In this document: piece by piece, positions 1 through 7,603 of the stretch
Layout of the letters: every line of letters begins with the position of its first letter
Position numbering within the stretch: position 1 is the stretch's first letter
Source of the DNA: Flavobacteriaceae bacterium
GTDB lineage: Bacteria > Bacteroidota > Bacteroidia > Flavobacteriales > Flavobacteriaceae
DNA length: 36,407 bases
Direction: 5' to 3'
Assembly (NCBI GenBank): GCA_024643425.1
Contig: JAHEMY010000014.1
Coordinates: 1 to 36,407 of the forward strand
Notes under the pieces: generated by a model
What the model was told of the DNA's origin: nothing
The model's input: only the letters and a program-made list of their open reading frames with translations
Databases searched by the model: none
Translations under genes and position numbers: made by a program

Positions 1-1240
1 TTCCGTTGGAAGATGAGACATGGTCTTTTTCCGCTTCAATAAAAGGCAGCAAATAGGCTACCACTTTTTTCATCACACGGGCGCTTTTTACTACTTGTGG
101 TAGGAACATTTTACCACTTCCGAAAAGATCCCCCACTACATTCATACCAATCATGAGATGACCTTCAATCACTTCAATAGGGCGCACCACACTCTGGCGT
201 GCTTCTTCCATGTCGGTTTCGATATAGGCATCGATTCCTTTCACCAGCGATCGAGTGATGCGATCTTGAAGCGGTTCTTCTCGCCACGATAAATCTTGTT
301 GCTTTTCTTCTTTGGTACCCTTCACCGTTTGTGCTAATTCCAACAAACGCTCTGTGGCATCTTCACGCCGATCTAGAATGACGTCTTCAACATGTTCCAA
401 CAAATCCTTCGGAATATTGTCGTATACTTCTAACATCGCAGGATTCACAATACCTATGTTCATTCCTGCTTGGATGGCATGGTATAAAAATACCGAATGC
501 ATTGCTTCTCTTACCACATCGTTTCCTCTGAAGCTAAACGACACATTACTCACACCGCCACTTACATTAGCATGAGGTAAATTATCACGAACCCATCGGG
601 TACCTTCAATAAAGTCGAGTGCATTTCTTCGGTGTTCGTCCATGCCTGTTGCCACAGGAAAAATATTCAAATCGAAAATGATGTCCTCAGGAGGAAATTG
701 AAGCTTGTCGACCAGCAATCGGTAAGAACGTTCGGCAATTTCTATCCGACGTTCATAAGTATCAGCTTGACCCACTTCATCAAAGGCCATTATTATCACA
801 GCCGCTCCATAACGCTTAATCTTTTTGGCTTGCTCTAGAAACTGGGCTTCCCCTTCCTTTAAACTAATGGAATTCACCACACACTTCCCTTGAACTACTT
901 GCAGCCCTGCTTCAATGATTTCCCACTTCGAACTGTCGATCATGATGGGAACTCTGGAAATATCGGGTTCGGCGACAATTAGGTTAAGAAACTTCACCAT
1001 GGCTTCTTTTCCATCAATAAGGCCATCGTCCATATTCACGTCGATAATCTGCGCACCCCCTTCAACTTGGTGCCTTGCAATCGCCAATGCTTCGTCAAAC
1101 CTATCCTCCTTGATCAGGCGAAGGAACTTTCGTGAACCCGCCACATTGGTTCGTTCACCAACATTGATAAAATTACTTTCGGGCGTAATGATCAATGGCT
1201 CAAGACCGGATAATTTTAAATACCTCTTCGTTGATTCCAT
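1..1240 (-). CDS. metH: Methionine synthase, pterin/cobalamin half (split MetH2), partial
   Basis: This is the second half of a split B12-dependent methionine synthase, which moves the methyl group of 5-methyltetrahydrofolate through cobalamin to homocysteine. About 413 residues are visible and the gene continues past the left edge. Residues ~10-290 are the pterin-binding barrel: I read [12 protein letters not shown] near residue 23, [10 protein letters not shown] near 60, and MIDSSKW near 88. From ~320 the helical cap of the B12 domain begins, with [20 protein letters not shown]; the cobalamin-ligand motif (DxHxxG) would lie beyond the edge. There is no homocysteine-binding domain, which is the separate gene at 2183-3193. 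The ATG at 1240-1238 lies 4 bases after the stop of the upstream dehydratase gene, so it is part of the same SAM-I-controlled operon. Confidence 0.93.
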   Translation of the reverse strand, partial: MESTKRYLKLSGLEPLIITPESNFINVGERTNVAGSRKFLRLIKEDRFDEALAIARHQVEGGAQIIDVNMDDGLIDGKEAMVKFLNLIVAEPDISRVPIMIDSSKWEIIEAGLQVVQGKCVVNSISLKEGEAQFLEQAKKIKRYGAAVIIMAFDEVGQADTYERRIEIAERSYRLLVDKLQFPPEDIIFDLNIFPVATGMDEHRRNALDFIEGTRWVRDNLPHANVSGGVSNVSFSFRGNDVVREAMHSVFLYHAIQAGMNIGIVNPAMLEVYDNIPKDLLEHVEDVILDRREDATERLLELAQTVKGTKEEKQQDLSWREEPLQDRITRSLVKGIDAYIETDMEEARQSVVRPIEVIEGHLMIGMNVVGDLFGSGKMFLPQVVKSARVMKKVVAYLLPFIEAEKDHVSSSNG

Positions 1241-1244
1241 AGGG

Positions 1245-2186
1245 CTAAAAAGGTAAATTTTGAAGGTCGACATTTCCCCCTGAAATGAGGATGCCCACCT
1301 TTTTATTTTTAAACATTTCTTTTTCTTTTAGTACTGCTGCTAAGGCGACTGCGCTGGAGGCTTCTACCACAATTTTCATACGTTCCCAAATAAGTTGCAT
1401 AGCCGCAACAATCTCCTCTTCCTCCACACAAATAATACGATCGACCAATTCTTTGATAATTGGAAAATTCTGATCACCTAACTGCGTTCGGAGACCGTCG
1501 GCCACTGTAGCAGTGGTCTCATTATTCTCTATCACTCCCGATTTTAGGGATCTAAAAGCATCGTTCACTTCCTGAGGTTCGGCACCCATAGTACTGCAAT
1601 GGTTACCAAAATAATGGGCGGCTAAGGAGGTTCCTGCCAAAAGCCCACCACCTCCAACGGGAGATAGGATCACATTCAAATCGGGATGTTCTTGTAAAAA
1701 CTCTACTGTGGCAGTAGCATTTCCAAGAATTACATTTAGATCGTTTGAAGGATGTAAAAAAGTCGCACCTTCCGTATTTATAATTTGCTGAGCAGTTTTT
1801 TCTCGAGCACTGATGGTCGATTCACACATAATTACAATGCCGCCATAATGCTCAACTGCCGCTACTTTTACCTTTGGTGCATTTTCAGGCATGACAATAA
1901 ATGCCTTTATTCCAAGATTTTTTGCAGCCAAAGCAACCGCTTGTCCAAAATTTCCCGAGGAATGGGTAACAACTCCTTTTCTCTTTTGATCTTCATCCAA
2001 ACATTGAATGGCATTAAGAGCACCTCTCATTTTAAAGGCTCCCATCTTTTGAAAGTTCTCGCACTTGAAATAAAGCGCAGCTCCCGTGAGATTATTTAGG
2101 TACTCTGAAGTAAGCACCGGCGTTCTATGCACCATTGGCCTTACACGTGAATGCGAATCCAATAAATCTTGTCTTGATGGAATCAT
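1245..2186 (-). CDS. PLP-dependent serine/threonine dehydratase or serine racemase-like protein
   Basis: A fold-type II PLP enzyme of 313 residues, in the family of catabolic threonine/serine dehydratases, serine racemases and hydroxyaspartate ammonia-lyases. The PLP lysine is K52 in [16 protein letters not shown] follows, with Phe where relatives usually have His, then the phosphate-binding loop GGGGLLAG, and SGGNVDL near the C-terminus as in serine racemases. It has no ACT regulatory domain, unlike IlvA at 13603-14865. I chose the ATG at 2186 because it overlaps the metH1 stop as ATGA; a longer reading frame only adds residues antisense-like to the end of metH1. It lies between metH1 and metH2 in a SAM-riboswitch operon. 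The exact substrate (serine, threonine, D-serine) cannot be read from the sequence. Confidence 0.85.
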   Translation of the reverse strand: MIPSRQDLLDSHSRVRPMVHRTPVLTSEYLNNLTGAALYFKCENFQKMGAFKMRGALNAIQCLDEDQKRKGVVTHSSGNFGQAVALAAKNLGIKAFIVMPENAPKVKVAAVEHYGGIVIMCESTISAREKTAQQIINTEGATFLHPSNDLNVILGNATATVEFLQEHPDLNVILSPVGGGGLLAGTSLAAHYFGNHCSTMGAEPQEVNDAFRSLKSGVIENNETTATVADGLRTQLGDQNFPIIKELVDRIICVEEEEIVAAMQLIWERMKIVVEASSAVALAAVLKEKEMFKNKKVGILISGGNVDLQNLPF

Positions 2187-3193
2187 AATGCCACAGTATT
2201 TGATGGTAATGTACGCGGAGAATATTTTGAAGCTAAGTTTGCAATCGCTTTGATATGTTCGGGGGTTGTTCCGCAGCAACCACCAATGATGTTTACCAAA
2301 TTCTTTTCAAGGTATTCCTCAATTTGCTGTGCCATCTGATTCGGTGTCTCATCATAGGCTCCAAAGGCATTTGGCAGACCCGCATTCGGATAGGCTGAAA
2401 TGGCAAGTTCGGTGCGATGTGCGACCACTTCCAAATGTGGCGCTAATTGTTTTGCTCCTAATGCGCAGTTAAAACCTACACTTAGTAAAGGAACATGTGC
2501 AACGGAAATAAGAAAAGCCTCTGCCGTTTGACCGGAAAGCGTTCTACCCGAGGCGTCGGTAATGGTGCCGCTAATCATGACTGGGATATCAAGGTTGCGT
2601 TCTTCTTTTAGTTCTTCGATGGCAAAGAGTGCTGCTTTTGCATTAAGAGTATCGAACACGGTTTCTACCAAAAGTAGATCGGCTCCCCCATCGATCAGTG
2701 CTTCTGCTTGTTGTTTATAAGCAATTCGAAGTTGATTGAAGGAAATGGCACGGTATCCAGGGTTATTCACATCGGGGGAAAGACTTGCCGTTTTGTTGGT
2801 AGGTCCAATGGCGCCTGCCACAAATCGAGGTTTGTTCGGTTCTGCCAATGTAAATTCTTGAGCCACTTTTTTTGCAATTCTGGCCGATTCGAAGTTAAGT
2901 TCGTATACCAAATCTTCCATGTCGTAGTCGGCCATGGCAATGGTGGTTCCGGAAAAAGTGTTTGTTTCAACAATATCGGCCCCGGCAGCAAAGTATTTGC
3001 GATGTACTTCGGCAATAGCGTCGGGTTGGGTTAACGATAATAAGTCGTTATTCCCTTGCACGGGTTTATGAAAGTCTTTAAAACGTTCCCCGCGAAAATC
3101 GGTTTCCGTAAATTTATATCGCTGAAGCATGGTCCCCATAGCGCCATCCAGCACTAAAATTCGCTCCCGAAGTATTTTTTCAATTTGATGCAT
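2183..3193 (-). CDS. metH: Methionine synthase, homocysteine-binding half (split MetH1)
   Basis: The homocysteine S-methyltransferase domain of methionine synthase as a free 336-residue protein. It binds and activates homocysteine through zinc. The zinc ligands are visible as C243 (GFNC) and C306/C307 (GGCCG), and the N-terminal DGAMGT motif is at 16-21. In enterobacteria this domain is fused to the folate and cobalamin domains in one long MetH; here they are in the gene at 1-1240, so the two products must work together. It is the first gene after the SAM-I riboswitch at 3261-3362. The stop codon overlaps the start of the next gene (ATGA), indicating coupled translation. Confidence 0.95.
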   Translation of the reverse strand: MHQIEKILRERILVLDGAMGTMLQRYKFTETDFRGERFKDFHKPVQGNNDLLSLTQPDAIAEVHRKYFAAGADIVETNTFSGTTIAMADYDMEDLVYELNFESARIAKKVAQEFTLAEPNKPRFVAGAIGPTNKTASLSPDVNNPGYRAISFNQLRIAYKQQAEALIDGGADLLLVETVFDTLNAKAALFAIEELKEERNLDIPVMISGTITDASGRTLSGQTAEAFLISVAHVPLLSVGFNCALGAKQLAPHLEVVAHRTELAISAYPNAGLPNAFGAYDETPNQMAQQIEEYLEKNLVNIIGGCCGTTPEHIKAIANLASKYSPRTLPSNTVAL

Positions 3194-3260
3194 ACGTATG
3201 TTGGTCTAGGTTAATAGACATTCAAAAGTGTTACCAAAAATAGGAGGAAGTTAATGGGTT

Positions 3261-3362
3261 GTTATCTATTCCGGTTTTACGGATAGAATGTAGCACCTTC
3301 TTTGTTGAACAAAGGGTTGCTAAGGCTTCAAAGGGTCTAATCCCTCCACCTTTCTTGATAAC
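3261..3362 (-). promoter_or_regulatory. SAM-I (S-box) riboswitch upstream of metH1
   Basis: Read on the minus strand, GTTATC (3362-3357) pairs with GATAAC (3266-3261) as the closing P1 helix. Inside are the S-box core elements AAGAAAGGTGGAGGGA, GAAGCC, GCAACC and AAGGTGCTA. The hairpin CTTTGT/ACAAAG is replaced by CTTAAC/GTTAAG in the second copy at 7437-7544, a compensatory change that supports the fold. The metH1 start lies ~68 bases downstream. I see no convincing intrinsic terminator after P1, so the mode of control (transcription or translation) is open. A possible -7 box, TTTCTTTG (3396-3389), lies ~27 bases upstream with TTGG at 3419-3416 as a -33 element. SAM binding should switch off the split-metH operon. 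Confidence 0.95.
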
Positions 3363-3436
3363 GCTTTCAAAAAGTTAATGAACTGATGCAAAGAAAAGGC
3401 ATAAAAATGTCTTTACCAATTTCTTGCTTTATAATT

Positions 3437-4069
3437 TTAATGTTTTAAATGAATTCCACATTCGCGATGTTCCAAGGCCTTCACCGGGTCAAAATAATCT
3501 GCTTCTAACGGCAACTGATGTTTTTTCAAATACGATTCAATCGCTTCATTGTTGAAGTAATAGAACGGACTCACCTTCAAAATTCCTTCTTTACTTAAAC
3601 TAAATACATCCAGACTATTTCTTAAGGTTGTTTGATGGTTTCTAACATTGGTAAACCACACATCGGGTTGGTATTTTTCCAAAGCACGATCAAACGGATC
3701 CAATTTTACAATTTTAGAAAATAACGAATGTCTGGGGTCGCCCAGTCTTGGATGCCCAAGGGTGCTATCGATAAAAGCAGTGGTATATTCCGGTGTGAAA
3801 ATTTCAATGTTGAGTTGAAATCGATTCATCAAATAATAGGCATGTCGATAGGTAGCTTCCGTATTGTACCCTGTATCGCACCAGATTACTTGAATATCGG
3901 GCATGACCTGCGTACAGGCATGCAATAGCGCAGCAGAATAGGGACCAAAACTTGTGGAAACGATTGGGTTTGCAGCACCCTCCAGCGCAAAGGATATAAT
4001 TTCAGCGGGGTCTTCAAAGCGAACATTCTCATTAAAAAGCGCTAATTTTTCTGAAGAAATCTTACTCAT
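3437..4069 (-). CDS. cysH: Phosphoadenosine phosphosulfate reductase family protein (CysH-like)
   Basis: A 210-residue adenylyl-sulfate/PAPS reductase-type protein of the PP-loop fold, expected to reduce activated sulfate to sulfite in cysteine synthesis. Visible motifs are the nucleotide loop STSFGPYSAALLH (38-50), WCDTGYNTEATYR (63-75), and the C-terminal ECGIH with the catalytic-type Cys204. The paired CC...CxxC cysteines of 4Fe-4S APS reductases are absent, so it resembles the cluster-free, thioredoxin-dependent PAPS type. It is shorter than enterobacterial CysH (~244 residues). It is last in the run of genes that starts at 7310, but the 64-base gap before it holds its own promoter. No cysD, cysN or sulfite reductase gene is in the window, so its exact substrate is inferred. 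Confidence 0.82.
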   Translation of the reverse strand: MSKISSEKLALFNENVRFEDPAEIISFALEGAANPIVSTSFGPYSAALLHACTQVMPDIQVIWCDTGYNTEATYRHAYYLMNRFQLNIEIFTPEYTTAFIDSTLGHPRLGDPRHSLFSKIVKLDPFDRALEKYQPDVWFTNVRNHQTTLRNSLDVFSLSKEGILKVSPFYYFNNEAIESYLKKHQLPLEADYFDPVKALEHRECGIHLKH

Positions 4070-4077
4070 TATATTTA

Positions 4078-4108
4078 TCCTATCGGATTAATAGACTTTG
4101 CAAATGTA
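4078..4108 (-). promoter_or_regulatory. Promoter and possible operator of cysH
   Basis: On the minus strand TACATTTG (4108-4101) matches the Bacteroidota -7 consensus TAnnTTTG. Transcription would start near 4094, about 25 bases before the cysH ATG. Directly over that point is an imperfect dyad, TCTAT-(7)-ATAGGA (4095-4078). A repressor binding there would block initiation. The adjacent Rrf2 gene is the obvious candidate regulator, but this is inference. The -33 element is weak. Confidence 0.45.
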
Positions 4109-4133
4109 AGCACAATAAAATTGTTATGAAACC

Positions 4134-4553
4134 CTAAGAAGGATTTTGAACAAATTCTTCCAAAGTGGTTTTTTCTAAAATGGATAGCGTATTATCTCGT
4201 ACTTGAATCATAAGGCTATGTACATCACAGGTACTTTCATCCGGACAATCATTACACCGTTCATAAAAGTTTAAACTCACACAGGGAACCATAGCAATGG
4301 GACCTTCTAAGATTCTATAAAAGGCAGCAATGGGAGTGCTTCTTGTACGTTCCAGTAAATAGTAGCCACCTCCTTTGCCTTTTTTTGAACCTAGGTAGCC
4401 CGCTTTTCTTAGCGACAATAAGATGCTCTCGAGAAATTTTTGGGATATGTTTTCCGCTTCAGATATTGTAGAAATTTGAACAGGCTCGTCATTTTCACGA
4501 CGCGCCAAATAGCTCAAAGCCTTTAAACCGTATTTTGTTTTTCTTGAAAGCAT
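4134..4553 (-). CDS. Rrf2 family transcriptional regulator
   Basis: A 139-residue Rrf2-family DNA-binding protein (relatives: IscR, NsrR, CymR). The N-terminal winged helix covers ~1-75, with MLSRKTKYGLKAL at the start, a recognition-helix region at ~33-52, and the wing KGKGGGYYL at 58-67. Four cysteines, C91, C100, C103 and C109 (spacing 8-2-5), could hold a metal or Fe-S cluster, though the spacing differs from IscR. It lies between an OsmC-like gene and cysH, so a role in sensing cysteine, sulfide or redox state and controlling sulfur genes is likely (CymR-like logic) but not shown. The 13-base gap to osmC suggests one transcript. Confidence 0.88.
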   Translation of the reverse strand: MLSRKTKYGLKALSYLARRENDEPVQISTISEAENISQKFLESILLSLRKAGYLGSKKGKGGGYYLLERTRSTPIAAFYRILEGPIAMVPCVSLNFYERCNDCPDESTCDVHSLMIQVRDNTLSILEKTTLEEFVQNPS

Positions 4554-4566
4554 AGTTTAAAGTTAG

Positions 4567-4986
4567 TTAAATTCTTGTTCCGTTTAGCAGAATCTCATAA
4601 GTAATCTTTACAGATTTCTCCAAGGTAATGGACACAGAACAATATTTTTCAAAACTCAAAGAGGCTGCTCGTAATGCTTTTTCAGGGGCAATGGGCCCTT
4701 CCAAGAATACTTTTACATGTATGGATTCGAAAGGTTTTGCTTGCCTAACTTCCGCCCTAGTTCCTTCTACCTCTACTCGATACCCCTCGACAACTTGTCG
4801 TTGTTTTTTCAAAACATAGATAATATCAATGGCATTACATCCACCAACGGCCATGAGCAATAATTCCATCGGACTAGCTCCCTTTACCGTTTCTTCCGAT
4901 TTATTGTCAATCAGGACAGTTACGTTATTTGGACCTTTTCCTTCGAAAAGGAAATCATCGTTTATTCGGTCTAAGGTCACTTTCAT
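4567..4986 (-). CDS. OsmC family protein (peroxiredoxin-like)
   Basis: A 139-residue OsmC/YhfA-type protein. The two family cysteines are present, C50 in VGGCNAID and C116 in KYCSVS; in OsmC and Ohr these reduce peroxides or handle reactive sulfur. The length is normal. The start is 3 bases after the homoserine dehydrogenase stop, and Rrf2 follows after 13 bases, so it belongs to the SAM-I-controlled transcript starting at 7310. In that setting a role in detoxifying reactive sulfur species or peroxide during sulfhydrylation is plausible, but this is inference from position. The YhfA-like subgroup has no well-settled substrate. Confidence 0.88.
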   Translation of the reverse strand: MKVTLDRINDDFLFEGKGPNNVTVLIDNKSEETVKGASPMELLLMAVGGCNAIDIIYVLKKQRQVVEGYRVEVEGTRAEVRQAKPFESIHVKVFLEGPIAPEKALRAASLSFEKYCSVSITLEKSVKITYEILLNGTRI

Positions 4987-4989
4987 AGG

Positions 4990-6129
4990 CTAATTTATTT
5001 TATCACTTAATCGTAAAATATCTCCAAAAACTCCTCTGGCAGTTACCGAGGCTCCCGCTCCGGCTCCTTGTATTACAATGGGGTTTGAACCATAACTCTC
5101 GGTATAAATCTCAAACAAGGAGTCACTTCCCTTTAGCTGGCCTAACACACTGTTTTTTGAAACTCGCTCTAATCGAACTGATAACAACCCCCCGTCTTCC
5201 TTCATCAAATCTCCTTTTAAATCCGCTACATAGCGCAACACTTCATTAGGCCCTAAATTTTTCTTTTTAATTTGAAAAGGAATATCCAACGCTGAAACTC
5301 TTTCTAAAAATTCCACCTGATTTACTTTTCGTAATTCCTTTGGAATTAAATTCTCGATTGAAACATCTTCCAACTCATTTGTAAGGTCCAATTCTCTTGC
5401 TAAGATAAGTAGTTTTCTCGCGACATCCTTACCTCCCAAATCTTCTCTTGGATCAGGCTCGGTATAGCCAAGCTCTTTTGCTTTTAAAACCACCTCACTA
5501 AAGGCGGTAGGTTGTTCCGAAAAAGTGTTAAAGATATAACTCAATGAGCCGGAGAACACCCCTCGAATACGCGTGATATTTTCTCCTGAAAGATGTAATA
5601 ACTTAATGGTATCAATTAACGGAAGTCCCGCACCTACATTGGTTTCATAAAGGTATTCCTTTTTATTTTGACTCAATACGTGTCGCAATTCTGAATAAAA
5701 ATCCAAATCCTTTGTGTTGGCTATCTTATTTGATGAAATTAAATGAAAACCATTTTTCACCAATTCTGGATAATACTCCACAAATTGGGAAGAAGCCGTA
5801 TTGTCGATCGCAATCAAGTTTTGTAGGTTTTGAGCCTTGGCGAATGCAATTACCTTTTCTACTTGATAACTTTCGCCTCCATTGAGGAATTGGTCTCTCC
5901 AATTGGTATGAAGTCCGTTTCCTAAATACACTTTTTTAGAATCGGCAATGCTAAAAATTTGTATATCCAAATCCCTGCGTTGCGCGATTTCTGCTTTTCT
6001 ACTTAACACCTGATCAATTAGAACGGAACCTACGTTCCCTTTTCCAAATAATGCAATGTTAATTTTCTTTCGTTTCAGTGTTCCCAAATTAATAAGGGAT
6101 ACTTCCTGTTCTGCTATTGCTGTGCTCAT
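4990..6129 (-). CDS. hom: Homoserine dehydrogenase
   Basis: A 379-residue stand-alone homoserine dehydrogenase, reducing aspartate semialdehyde to homoserine with NAD(P)H. The Rossmann motif ALFGKGNVGS is at 27-36. Further family signatures are SSNKIANT near 152, ETNVGAGLPLIDT near 180, and GYTEPDPREDLGGKDVARK near 236, which carries the catalytic Asp/Lys region. There is no aspartokinase fusion and no C-terminal ACT domain, so allosteric threonine control of the usual kind is not expected. It lies 11 bases after the sulfhydrylase-type gene and under the same SAM-I riboswitch, which points to an isozyme dedicated to methionine. A homoserine acyltransferase (metX/metA) is not in the window. 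Confidence 0.93.
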   Translation of the reverse strand: MSTAIAEQEVSLINLGTLKRKKINIALFGKGNVGSVLIDQVLSRKAEIAQRRDLDIQIFSIADSKKVYLGNGLHTNWRDQFLNGGESYQVEKVIAFAKAQNLQNLIAIDNTASSQFVEYYPELVKNGFHLISSNKIANTKDLDFYSELRHVLSQNKKEYLYETNVGAGLPLIDTIKLLHLSGENITRIRGVFSGSLSYIFNTFSEQPTAFSEVVLKAKELGYTEPDPREDLGGKDVARKLLILARELDLTNELEDVSIENLIPKELRKVNQVEFLERVSALDIPFQIKKKNLGPNEVLRYVADLKGDLMKEDGGLLSVRLERVSKNSVLGQLKGSDSLFEIYTESYGSNPIVIQGAGAGASVTARGVFGDILRLSDKIN

Positions 6130-6140
6130 TAAACTAACGA

Positions 6141-7310
6141 TTAAATGGCGTTTACAAATTCCCCTTGTTGAACTTTCTCGAAGGCATTGGCTAAATCGTT
6201 GATCAAGTCTTGGTATTCCTCAATCCCGCATGACAAGCGAATGAGCGAATCTTTAATCCCCGCCTGCAATCTTTTCTCTCTTGGAATCGAAGCATGAGTC
6301 ATTTGAGCCGGATGGCAAAGCAAACTTTTTACTCCTCCTAAACTTTCGGCCAACTTAAAATATTCTGTACTTGTCACAAACTCGTTGGCCGCGTCTTGGG
6401 TATCGGTTTTCAAACTAAATGAAACTACGCCTCCAAACAATCCGTTTTGTTGTTTTTTGGCAATCTCATGGTTCTTATGACCTTCCAATCCAGGATAGAA
6501 TACTTCGCTTACAGCTTCGTGTTGCTCTAAGAACAAAGCTACCTTCAATGCATTCTCGCACTGTTTGCGGTATCTTAAATCGAGCGTTTCAATTCCTCGA
6601 ATGGTCAGAAAGCAATCCCATGGTCCTAATACACCTCCTGAAGCGTTTTGAATGAATTTAATTTTTTCGGATAACTCCTGATTTTTGGTTACCACAAGTC
6701 CGGCAACCAAATCTGAATGCCCACCAATGTACTTGGTTCCACTGTGGATCACAAAATCGGCGCCCAAATCGATTGGGTTTTGTGCTATGGGAGAAGCGAA
6801 AGTATTGTCAACTACCAAATAGGCTCCAATGCTCTTCGCTATTTTGGAAATCCCTTCGATATCCGACACTTTTAAGGTTGGATTTGTAGGCGATTCAATC
6901 CAAATCAATTTAGTTTTAGAGGTTACCGCCTGCGCTACATTGTCAATATCAGTGGTATCGACATAATTTACCGAAATCCCTAATTTTTCATAGACATGGG
7001 TAAACAATCGATAAGCACCCCCGTAGATATCGTCCACGGCCAGAATCTCATCGCCGGAAGACAACTGTTTTAAAACTGCATCGATGGCTGCGAGTCCGGT
7101 TGAAAATGCAAATCCTGCATGTCCGTTTTCTAATTTTGCAACCAGATCCTCTAGGACCTTTCGCGTTGGGTTGTTGGATCGTGCATAATCGAACCCTTTG
7201 TTCACTCCGGGGGCATCTTGGATGAAGGTGGAGGTTTGATACACGGGTACTGAAATTGCACCGGTTAATGGATCACTTGGTACTGAATGGATAATTTTTG
7301 TTGCACTCAT
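6141..7310 (-). CDS. Cystathionine gamma-synthase / O-acylhomoserine sulfhydrylase-type PLP enzyme
   Basis: A 389-residue Cys/Met-metabolism PLP enzyme (fold type I). The PLP lysine is K193 in SGTKYIGGHSD, and the cofactor-phosphate motif YARSNNPTR is at 42-50. The C-terminal part contains LGGVKSLLCHPAQMTHASIP, the segment carrying the substrate-binding region in this family. It makes either cystathionine from O-acylhomoserine and cysteine, or homocysteine directly from sulfide; a cystathionine gamma-lyase activity cannot be excluded from sequence. It is the first gene after the SAM-I riboswitch at 7437-7544, and homoserine dehydrogenase follows, which favours a biosynthetic role. I leave the symbol empty because metB, metY and metZ cannot be separated here. 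Confidence 0.88.
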   Translation of the reverse strand: MSATKIIHSVPSDPLTGAISVPVYQTSTFIQDAPGVNKGFDYARSNNPTRKVLEDLVAKLENGHAGFAFSTGLAAIDAVLKQLSSGDEILAVDDIYGGAYRLFTHVYEKLGISVNYVDTTDIDNVAQAVTSKTKLIWIESPTNPTLKVSDIEGISKIAKSIGAYLVVDNTFASPIAQNPIDLGADFVIHSGTKYIGGHSDLVAGLVVTKNQELSEKIKFIQNASGGVLGPWDCFLTIRGIETLDLRYRKQCENALKVALFLEQHEAVSEVFYPGLEGHKNHEIAKKQQNGLFGGVVSFSLKTDTQDAANEFVTSTEYFKLAESLGGVKSLLCHPAQMTHASIPREKRLQAGIKDSLIRLSCGIEEYQDLINDLANAFEKVQQGEFVNAI

Positions 7311-7436
7311 TTTTCTTGTTTTTTTGAGTTAATAAATGGATTAAAACAAAAAATTCAAATGCGTCTCGCGACGTATTTACAGAAAAATGTTATTAAGAAA
7401 TTGTAACTACCAATTCCTGAATGAAATTGGTTCGTT

Positions 7437-7544
7437 GTTATCTATCATCCACAAAACTGTGGTGTAGAATGTAGCACCTTCTTAACTGGAGTTAAGGGTT
7501 GCTAAGGCTTCAAAGGGTCTAATCCCTCCACCTTTCTTGATAAC
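7437..7544 (-). promoter_or_regulatory. SAM-I (S-box) riboswitch upstream of the methionine biosynthesis operon
   Basis: On the minus strand GTTATC (7544-7539) pairs with GATAAC (7442-7437). The core AAGAAAGGTGGAGGGA, GAAGCC, GCAACC and AAGGTGCTA is the same as in the copy at 3261-3362. The variable helices differ but still pair: CTTAAC/GTTAAG and CCACA/TGTGG. The start codon at 7310 lies ~127 bases downstream. That leader contains a hairpin CCAATT/AATTGG and a short GNRA-capped stem, CGTC-GCGA-GACG, with a T-rich run a few bases later; neither is a convincing terminator by eye. A weak -7 box, AATATTTG, is at 7582-7575. Expected effect: genes from 7310 leftwards are off when SAM is plentiful. 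Confidence 0.95.
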
Positions 7545-7603
7545 ATTTCAGTAAGTTTTTGAACTTTGTGAGTGCAAATATTTGAAAACAAAATTTAATA
7601 TTC

